7,582 nucleotides of DNA, taken from positions 1 to 7,582 of the forward strand of contig JAEZDL010000238.1 of the NCBI GenBank assembly GCA_023418095.1, written 5' to 3'. The notes beneath the pieces were generated by a model that had not been told where the DNA came from, did not search any database, and saw nothing but the letters and a program-made list of their open reading frames with translations. Within the stretch, counting starts at the first letter, position 1. Each line of letters starts with the position of its first letter. The DNA comes from Bacteroidota bacterium. Its GTDB lineage: Bacteria > Bacteroidota > Bacteroidia > Flavobacteriales_F > PHOS-HE28. A program made the position numbers and the translations under genes. Shown here piece by piece: positions 1 to 5,413 of the stretch.

Positions 1-3000
1 CTACCGCAGCTAACTTCACCGGATTTACTGGGACTAACCTGTCCACCGTACATGCTGGTTGGCGTGAAGGACAAGGCGCATCACTACCTGCTGGTACCAC
101 TGGTAACTGGGTTGCATCGGTCGCCAGCCAACAGACCGTTCTTGGAACAGGTGTATCAGCTAGGGTGAATCTGTTCACAACGACACGCAATGAGTGGATC
201 GTAACACCAAAATTCCTGGCAGGTGCAGGTACTGTACTGAACTACAGTGTGGCCATTACAGATAACGGGAACGGCAACGTGAATGAGAATAACGGCATGC
301 AGGGTACCGATGACCGCGTGATCGTGCGTATCAGTACGGATTGCGGCGCCAGCTTCATTGACCTTCTCACTTACAATGCCGCAAACACGGCGACCATCAC
401 CAATTCAATGGTGGCACAAAGCATCGATCTGAGCACATACGCTGGTCAGGAGGTCATCATCGGCTTCTATGCGGCTGATGGTCCGATCGATAACGTGAAC
501 GACTATGATTTCCACTTGGACAACATCATCATTCAGGATCTGCCACTTTGCGCAGGAACTCCGACAGCAGGTACGGCTGCGATCAGCAATGCGGGGCCAG
601 CATGCGCACCGGCAACTACCAACCTGAGCCTCACCGGGTATTCCAGCGGTGTCAGTGGTATTTCGATACAATGGCAGAGCGCGACCGCACCTGGTGGGCC
701 TTACGCTGATATTTCCGGTGCGACCCAGCCTACACATCAGGTAACCGGGCTTACAGTGGATACATGGTTCCAGGCGGTAGTGACATGCGCGAACAGCGGC
801 TTGAGCAGCACATCGAATCAAGTATCCATCGATGTGACGCCTACTCCTGTGGTGAGCGCCAGCAATGATGGGCCGGTATGTGAAGGTGGAACGGTTACAT
901 TCACCGGTACCACTGATATCGGCACCACATTCCAGTGGACAGGCCCGGGCGGTTTCAATTCCACCAGCCAGAACCCTGTGATCAGCAGTGCTACGTTCGG
1001 CAACATTGGAACCTATACGTTCACGGCCACGGCTAATGGTTGTGTCTCTCAACCTGCCACCACTTCAGTGAGCGTGGAAGCTGCTCCTATCGTAGCGTCG
1101 GTCACTGCCGACCCAACCAACATCTGCTCGGGAGGCACCACACAGTTGAACATCGAGACCACTTCTGATTTCATTGTCCTCGTTTCTGAGATCGTGATCA
1201 ACAGACCTGGTACGGGAGCAACCCCGACGTACCCGAGCTATGCGATAGGTGATGACATGGTGGAACTGAACAACATCACAAGCATTCCAGCTGATATCAG
1301 TGGTTGGAGAATGCGTGTGTATCCGAACAACAGCACCACGGTAAGCCATGAGATCATCTTCCCAGCAGGAACCGTGATCCCGCCATTCGGTGTTGTAGGT
1401 ATCCGTCTGGGTGCAGGCACGAACGATCCGGCCAACCTGTTCTATTACACGAATGGAACCACAACCTACACATCTGGTGGTGCACTGGGTGTGGTCCTAC
1501 AAGATCCTGCGAACGTGGTCAAGGACGCAGTAGCTGTGAACACTTACACTTTCGCGGCAGGTACAGGAGTTACCTCGGCTGATTGGACAGGTGTTGGAGC
1601 ATCTTCACCAAGTGGGGCTGCTGGTACAAGTCGCACTGCAGCCACCGATTCCAATACGGCTGCCGATTGGACCGGATCGAACCTGTTCACCATGAACTTC
1701 GGATCCTACAATACGGGCATTGCTCCAGGACCTGTTGGCATCGCGACGTCCTACAGCTGGACACCGTCGGCTACGTTGAACGATCCCACCATCGCAAACC
1801 CTATATCCAGCGGGCTTCTAACCACAACAGAGTTCACGGTCATAGCTTATACAACGGCCGGTTGCGCTTCGGATCCGGGATCGGTAACGGTGACGGTCGG
1901 CGAACCATTGGTAGTGAACATCATCGCATCGGAGGATACGATCTGTGTTGGCAACACCACTACACTGACCGCATCGGTGACAGGTGGAGGTGAGCCTTAT
2001 TCCTATCTCTGGTCGCCTGAAGGCGAAACGACCGCAGCGATCACTGTGAACCCAACTGTTACGACGGAATACAGCGTGACTGTGACCGATAACTGTGGAG
2101 CGGTTGTACCCATGAGTTCCACGATCACAGTTCTGCCAACACCAACAGTAACGGCAGCTCATACGGCTCCCGTTTGCACTGGATCTACATTGCAGTTGAC
2201 CGGAACAGTCGATATGGGCACCTATGCATGGACAGGACCCAATGGCTTCACAAGCACGGACCTTTCGCCAAGCATTGCCGATGTGACATTAGCAGCAAGC
2301 GGAACGTATACTCTTACCGCAACCTTCGGTGAATGTCTGACCTCTGCAACTACAGTGGTGGAAGTTGGATACAGTGCTGGAGCTGTAACGGTAACTCCTG
2401 AAGATCCATCCTTATGCGCCGGTGGATCTGTTGAATTGGTGGCTTCAGGTGCCGGTATCGAAACGTTCGGCAGTGGTGTGATCACAGGTACATCTCCGAC
2501 CACATCAACGGCCAGTTCCAACCCGTACTACCGCACGTTCGAGAACAGGCGTACACAATATGTGATCCTGGCTAGCGAGATCACGGCTGCAGGGTTCGAT
2601 CAAACACTTACCTCCCTGTCGTTCCAAGTAACGGCGGCCGCTTCTCCGAACAACCTGGACGAATTCACGATGAAGTTGGGGCATACCACGAACACGGATG
2701 CGAGCTCATTGTTCACCGGCACGCTTACCACTGTTTATGGTCCTGTGGACTATTCACCAGTGGTGGGCACGAACACCCATACGTTCACAGAACCTTTCGT
2801 ATGGGATGGAGTGTCCAACCTGGTGGTCGAGATCTGCTTCACCAACGATCCGAACAGTACGTGTACGAACGTAGCCAGCAGCTGCTGGGGCAATTCGCCA
2901 ACGGTCCAAATGGCTACCGCCCCCATGGTCGCTACATGGGTCACCTATGCAGACAACGTGGCACAATGCGATATACTGACCTCGGATGCTACAAGCACAC

Positions 3001-5237
3001 TTCGTCCGATCATGACCTTCGGTTACGGGGCGGATCTGCCAGCCACGTATTCGTGGACCCCATCGGCTGGTTTGAACACAGCCAGCGGTGATACTGTGAT
3101 CGCTTCACCAACGGAGACGACCACCTATACCGTTACGGGCACCTTGCCCAATGGTTGTTCAAGTTCCGCCGATGTGACCGTTACGATCGGTGCACCGCTT
3201 CTCGCTTCGATCGAACTTTCATCGGATACCATTTGCGCTGGTGAAACTGTTGTGCTCACAGCTGTGGGTGTTGGAGGTGGACTTCCCTACAGTTATCTCT
3301 GGTCGCCAGGTGGCGCCACGACCGCCGAGATCAGCGTTGAACCATCAACCACCACGGAGTATACCGTGACCATTACTGATGACTGTGGTGGGGAAGCGAT
3401 CGCATCGGCTTCTGTAACGGTTCTTGCGGCCCCAACGGTTACTGCCGCCCATACCACACCGGTTTGTGAGGGTGGAGACCTGCAGCTGACAGCCACTGCC
3501 GATATGGGAACATATGTATGGAGCGGACCTGCTGGATTCGCTAGTACGGATCTGACCCCGGTCATCCCAGATGTGACCCAGGCCAATGCGGGCACCTACA
3601 TCTTCACTGCGACATTGGGTAGTTGTACTGTTTCTGCTGAGACCGTTGTCTCGATCGGGGAAGCTCCGCAGATCGCCAGCGTAACGGCAACACCAGATGC
3701 GATCTGTGCCGGTGAGGATAGCCAGTTGGAGGTGATCATGGTAGGTATGGCAGCACCCTATTGTACTGCCAATTCGACCAATACCACCGATGAATGGCTC
3801 TCGAACGTGACGTTCGGCAACATCAACAACCCGAGTGGTTCCACCACCTACAGCGACTTTACAGCGATGGTGGCCGATGTGAATGCAGGTAGCACATACG
3901 CCTTGTCCGCGACCATTGATCAGACTGGAACGTTCACCGAGACCGTTCGAGCTTACATTGATTGGAACCAGGATGGCGTATTCGGCACAGGCGAGTACTA
4001 TGATATCGGTATATGCGCAACCGATGGTTGTGTTGTAACGGCAGATATCGATGTACCCCTGACCGCTCTTGATGGTCAGACACGCATGCGTGTGATCAAC
4101 CGCTATAACGTCTATCACGACATCACCGGCTGCGGTGAGTTCACCTATGGTGAGGTTGAGGATTATACCGTGAACGTCTCTGGTGGAGTTCCAACTGGCC
4201 TCAGCTACCAATGGAGCCCTGCGGATTTCCTGAACGATCCTACGATCAGCGATCCGATCGCGCAGGGTGTGACCTCGACCACGATGTATACCGTTACCGT
4301 GACGAACGCTGCAGGTTGCACAAGCACTGGCTCCGTTACCGTTTCCGTGGATAACACGGATACCGATGGCGATGGTATTGCTGATTGTGAGGATAGCTGT
4401 CCTGCGCTTGCTGGAGAGGTAGGTGATCCTTGCGACGCCGGACCTGGTTTCATGAATGGCGTGATCACCACTGAATGCACTTGCGTAGGCGAAGAGATCT
4501 ATGTAACGGTCAATTCCAAAGTGCTTCTCGACGGTCCGTTCAGCACCACCACTGGCCTGATGGGGGACAACCTGCGGAGCCTTGGCCTGATCCCGAGCGC
4601 ACATCCCTATGGCGGTGCTCCCTGGAACCACACAGGCACGGAAACCTTCGATCCCGCCATCCTGGCCGTTACCGGCAATGATGCGATCGTGGATTGGGTG
4701 CTTCTCGAACTGCGTGATGCTGCGACCCCTGCCACCGTGGTGGCCCGCCGTGCTGTTCTTGTTCAGCGCGATGGTGACCTGGTGGATACCGATGGTGTAA
4801 GCGTGGTGAAGTTCGCTGGAGTGCCCAGTGGAAATTACCATCTTGCCGTGCGTCATCGTAACCACCTTGGGGTGATGACAGGTACGGATTACGCCCTGTC
4901 GCAGATCCCGACGGACATCGACCTTACGCTGCCTGGTACGGCCACCTATGGCACCAATGCCCGCCGTACACATGGAGCTGTGATGACCATGTGGGGCGGC
5001 AATGCCAACAGCAATACGAACGTGCGCTACCTTGGTGCTGGCAACGACAGGCTGGTACTTGTCAATGCCGTTGGGGCTACCACCCCTGCCAACTCGTTGA
5101 ACAACGTTTACAGCAACACGGATCTGAACATGAACGGAAATGTCAGATACCTTGGTGCGGCCAACGACAGGTTGTATCTGGTGAACATCATTGGTGCATT
5201 AGCTCCAGCCAACACGATCTCCCAACAACTGCCATAA
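1..5237 (+). CDS. Giant multidomain secreted adhesin-like protein, 5' end missing
   Basis: The reading frame is open from the first complete codon (base 3) to the TAA at 5235-5237, giving 1744 visible residues. The true start lies upstream, because the codons before the GTG at 165 encode the beginning of a domain. Counting from base 3, domains are: choice-of-anchor J 5-183, Ig-like 184-279, Ig modules from 280 to 1450 interrupted by a lamin tail domain (391-580), an unnamed beta-rich domain (821-1013) and a GEVED domain (1252-1394), a thrombospondin type 3 motif near 1453-1472, a Cys-rich unit to 1496, and a conserved C-terminal domain 1498-1744. It is Thr/Ser/Val rich, poor in Lys, with no visible membrane segment or catalytic motif. 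Such proteins in Bacteroidota are exported and act at the cell surface or outside. The role as adhesin or matrix protein is inferred. TAA is followed directly by an in-frame TGA. Confidence 0.95.
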   Translation, partial: TAANFTGFTGTNLSTVHAGWREGQGASLPAGTTGNWVASVASQQTVLGTGVSARVNLFTTTRNEWIVTPKFLAGAGTVLNYSVAITDNGNGNVNENNGMQGTDDRVIVRISTDCGASFIDLLTYNAANTATITNSMVAQSIDLSTYAGQEVIIGFYAADGPIDNVNDYDFHLDNIIIQDLPLCAGTPTAGTAAISNAGPACAPATTNLSLTGYSSGVSGISIQWQSATAPGGPYADISGATQPTHQVTGLTVDTWFQAVVTCANSGLSSTSNQVSIDVTPTPVVSASNDGPVCEGGTVTFTGTTDIGTTFQWTGPGGFNSTSQNPVISSATFGNIGTYTFTATANGCVSQPATTSVSVEAAPIVASVTADPTNICSGGTTQLNIETTSDFIVLVSEIVINRPGTGATPTYPSYAIGDDMVELNNITSIPADISGWRMRVYPNNSTTVSHEIIFPAGTVIPPFGVVGIRLGAGTNDPANLFYYTNGTTTYTSGGALGVVLQDPANVVKDAVAVNTYTFAAGTGVTSADWTGVGASSPSGAAGTSRTAATDSNTAADWTGSNLFTMNFGSYNTGIAPGPVGIATSYSWTPSATLNDPTIANPISSGLLTTTEFTVIAYTTAGCASDPGSVTVTVGEPLVVNIIASEDTICVGNTTTLTASVTGGGEPYSYLWSPEGETTAAITVNPTVTTEYSVTVTDNCGAVVPMSSTITVLPTPTVTAAHTAPVCTGSTLQLTGTVDMGTYAWTGPNGFTSTDLSPSIADVTLAASGTYTLTATFGECLTSATTVVEVGYSAGAVTVTPEDPSLCAGGSVELVASGAGIETFGSGVITGTSPTTSTASSNPYYRTFENRRTQYVILASEITAAGFDQTLTSLSFQVTAAASPNNLDEFTMKLGHTTNTDASSLFTGTLTTVYGPVDYSPVVGTNTHTFTEPFVWDGVSNLVVEICFTNDPNSTCTNVASSCWGNSPTVQMATAPMVATWVTYADNVAQCDILTSDATSTLRPIMTFGYGADLPATYSWTPSAGLNTASGDTVIASPTETTTYTVTGTLPNGCSSSADVTVTIGAPLLASIELSSDTICAGETVVLTAVGVGGGLPYSYLWSPGGATTAEISVEPSTTTEYTVTITDDCGGEAIASASVTVLAAPTVTAAHTTPVCEGGDLQLTATADMGTYVWSGPAGFASTDLTPVIPDVTQANAGTYIFTATLGSCTVSAETVVSIGEAPQIASVTATPDAICAGEDSQLEVIMVGMAAPYCTANSTNTTDEWLSNVTFGNINNPSGSTTYSDFTAMVADVNAGSTYALSATIDQTGTFTETVRAYIDWNQDGVFGTGEYYDIGICATDGCVVTADIDVPLTALDGQTRMRVINRYNVYHDITGCGEFTYGEVEDYTVNVSGGVPTGLSYQWSPADFLNDPTISDPIAQGVTSTTMYTVTVTNAAGCTSTGSVTVSVDNTDTDGDGIADCEDSCPALAGEVGDPCDAGPGFMNGVITTECTCVGEEIYVTVNSKVLLDGPFSTTTGLMGDNLRSLGLIPSAHPYGGAPWNHTGTETFDPAILAVTGNDAIVDWVLLELRDAATPATVVARRAVLVQRDGDLVDTDGVSVVKFAGVPSGNYHLAVRHRNHLGVMTGTDYALSQIPTDIDLTLPGTATYGTNARRTHGAVMTMWGGNANSNTNVRYLGAGNDRLVLVNAVGATTPANSLNNVYSNTDLNMNGNVRYLGAANDRLYLVNIIGALAPANTISQQLP
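15..551 (+). other. Choice-of-anchor J domain (N-terminal visible part of gene 1)
   Basis: The translated frame shows the typical layout of this jelly-roll family, related to cleaved adhesin domains. It begins with an N-terminal F-x-G-F segment and a W-R-E-G stretch. Next come a N-E-W-I-V-T-P strand, which in this family reads 'W-(I/L)-x-(T/S)-P', then a D-R-V-I-V-R-I-S-T-D-C-G strand, and a closing D-F-H-L-D-N-I-I-I strand. Relatives occur near the N terminus of secreted Bacteroidota proteins, where they are thought to bind carbohydrate or protein ligands. About half of the visible signature lies upstream of the first GTG at 165, which shows that this GTG is an internal valine codon. Family assignment is from motif memory, not from a search. 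Confidence 0.75.
1173..1740 (+). other. Lamin tail domain inserted in first C-type Ig module
   Basis: The translation shows V-S-E-I at the start, then G-D-D-M-V-E-L-N-N, D-I-S-G-W-R-M, an I-I-F-P-A-G-T-V-I-P-P strand pair, and later L-Q-D-P-A-N-V-V-K-D-A-V. This order matches the lamin tail domain family (LTD), an Ig-fold domain common in secreted bacterial proteins. It lies between the C-A-G/C-S-G half-strand of the host Ig module, ending near 1170, and the S-Y-S-W-T-P strand that resumes at 1749. The tail of the segment (about 1585-1735) is Ser/Thr/Ala rich and lists repeated A-D-W-T-G, probably a final strand and linker. The function is unknown; in surface proteins it is likely structural or ligand binding. 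Confidence 0.8.
2463..3041 (+). other. Unnamed beta-rich domain inserted in second C-type Ig module
   Basis: About 193 residues separate the first half of the second C module (L-C-A-G-G-S-V-E-L) from its second half (T-Y-S-W-T-P at 3045). The segment has a P-Y-Y-R-T-F-E-N-R-R start, then Q-Y-V-I-L-A-S-E-I-T-A-A-G, L-T-S-L-S-F-Q-V, F-T-M-K-L-G-H-T, T-H-T-F-T-E-P-F-V-W-D-G, and N-L-V-V-E-I-C-F. It ends with L-R-P-I-M-T-F-G. I recognise this pattern from other secreted Bacteroidota proteins, where it often stands before Ig or fibronectin modules, but I cannot give it an established family name. It contains several Cys (C-F-T-N-D, S-T-C, S-S-C-W), which could form disulfides outside the cell. No catalytic signature is seen. 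Confidence 0.6.
3756..4187 (+). other. GEVED domain inserted in third C-type Ig module
   Basis: The segment starts with P-Y-C-T-A-N-S, has W-L-S-N-V-T-F-G-N-I-N-N and Y-S-D-F-T-A-M, then the hallmark Y-I-D-W-N-Q-D-G-V-F, a T-R-M-R-V-I strand, and closes with the name-giving G-E-V-E-D-Y-T-V-N-V at about 4149-4178. GEVED domains are widespread in secreted Bacteroidota proteins, including proteases and adhesins; the D-W-N-Q-D-G loop is suited to binding calcium. The domain sits exactly between the I-C-A-G half of the third C module and its S-Y-Q-W-S-P strand at 4203. Confidence 0.9.
4353..4493 (+). other. Thrombospondin type 3 motif plus one Cys-rich unit in gene 1
   Basis: After the last Ig module the translation reads D-T-D-G-D-G-I-A-D-C-E-D-S-C, a thrombospondin type 3 calcium-binding motif. 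It runs on into a unit with G-D-P-C-D and ending T-E-C-T-C-V-G. This same unit type occurs eight times in the downstream gene, so the segment links the two proteins. It probably forms a rigid calcium-stabilised linker before the C-terminal domain. Confidence 0.8.
4494..5234 (+). other. Conserved C-terminal domain with tandem dockerin-like repeat
   Basis: The last 247 residues resemble the C-terminal region of Bacteroidota proteins often labelled hemagglutinin-like. Landmarks are V-N-S-K-V-L-L-D-G-P-F, T-G-L-M-x-D-x-L-R-x-x-G-L-I-P, a V-D-W-V-L-L-E-L-R-D strand, Q-R-D-G-D-L-V-D-T-D-G-V, and A-V-R-H-R-N-H-L-G-V-M-T. The end is a duplicated element of 40 codons (bases 4998-5117 and 5118 onward), each with V-R-Y-L-G-A-x-N-D-R-L, and the protein stops with Q-Q-L-P. 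The family position is strictly C-terminal, which suits an anchoring, sorting or docking role, but the function is not established. No canonical type IX secretion C-terminal signal (type A or B) is visible. Confidence 0.65.
4998..5217 (+). repeat. Two-copy 120-bp dockerin-like tandem repeat
   Basis: Copy 1 reads N-A-N-S-N-T-N-V-R-Y-L-G-A-G-N-D-R-L and copy 2 reads D-L-N-M-N-G-N-V-R-Y-L-G-A-A-N-D-R-L. The DNA is offset by exactly 120 bases (the identical cttggtgc occurs at 5031 and at 5151). The layout follows the Ca-binding loop D-x-N-x-D-G of dockerin-type repeats, but copy 1 has Asn at both Asp positions and Thr for Gly, and copy 2 has Asn at the second Asp position. Confidence 0.75.
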
Positions 5238-5245
5238 TGAAAATT

Positions 5246-5280
5246 GTCAAGGGCAGGCACGACCGGTGCCTGCCCAAGAC
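5246..5280 (+). terminator. Intergenic hairpin, possible terminator or processing site
   Basis: Bases 5251-5260 (gggcaggcac) and 5266-5275 (gtgcctgccc) are perfect inverted repeats around a 5-base loop (gaccg). Two A·A mismatches outside the stem are followed by three more pairs (gtc at 5246-5248 with gac at 5278-5280). The GC-rich stem begins 13 bases after the TAA stop of gene 1. There is no run of T after it on the + strand, so it is not a textbook intrinsic terminator. It may end or slow transcription, or protect the 3' end of a long mRNA. Confidence 0.6.
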
Positions 5281-5329
5281 ACTACAGCGACCTTCAGAAC
5301 ACCCAAATAGACCCTTACGCAAACAGATC

Positions 5330-5413
5330 ATGAAAAGACTAAGACTACGAACATGGCTCGGTCAGGCATTACTGCTTGTCTGTTTGAGCACATTGTCCAT
5401 TCCATCCATGGCG
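5330..5413 (+). other. Signal peptide of gene 2
   Basis: The first 28 residues have a basic start (K-R-L-R-L-R), a hydrophobic core (A-L-L-L-V-C-L), a small polar segment and a S-M-A site followed by Q. Cleavage after residue 28 by signal peptidase I is expected, as in many Bacteroidota proteins with M-A-Q at this point. Cys-18 is preceded by Val, so it does not fit a lipoprotein site. Confidence 0.9.

Larger units (their letters stand above)
840..4349 (+). repeat. Threefold B-C-A array of Ig-like modules, period about 1.29 kb
   Basis: Three module types recur in fixed order inside gene 1. B modules (about 840-1088, 2139-2369, 3429-3662) share P-V-C-x-G, a W-x-G-P-x-G-F core and G-T-Y-x-x-T-A-T. 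C modules begin with a T-x-x-x-x-(I/L)-C-(A/S)-G strand (1089, 2370, 3663) and resume at (Y/S)-(S/Q)-W-(T/S)-P (1749, 3045, 4203). A modules (about 1905-2138 and 3192-3428) share S-x-D-T-I-C-x-G, a Y-S-Y-L-W-S-P core and T-E-Y-(S/T)-V-T-(V/I)-T-D. The second and third B modules are about two thirds identical over 76 residues by eye; the first is more diverged. DNA identity is patchy, with runs of at most about 14 bases, so the duplications are not recent. After the third C module the expected A module is replaced by the Ca-binding linker. These are Ig-like or PKD-like beta-sandwich modules as in large Bacteroidota adhesins. Confidence 0.85.

Noticed and set aside
165..167. GTG as the start codon of gene 1
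   Set aside because: The frame is open upstream to base 3 and those codons encode the beginning of the choice-of-anchor J domain; there is no signal peptide after the GTG.
405..1052. A 215-codon minus-strand open frame
   Set aside because: It is also codon-aligned with gene 1 and composed of Arg/Cys/His-rich sequence with no recognisable motif.
3345..4973. A 542-codon open frame on the minus strand
   Set aside because: It is codon-aligned with gene 1, so it stays open merely because gene 1 avoids TTA, CTA and TCA codons there; its translation is His/Arg/Cys rich with no domain, and the opposite strand has clear domains.
5381..5383. Lipoprotein attachment at Cys-18 of gene 2
   Set aside because: The residue before the Cys is Val where Gly, Ala or Ser is needed, and a good S-M-A cleavage site follows ten residues later.
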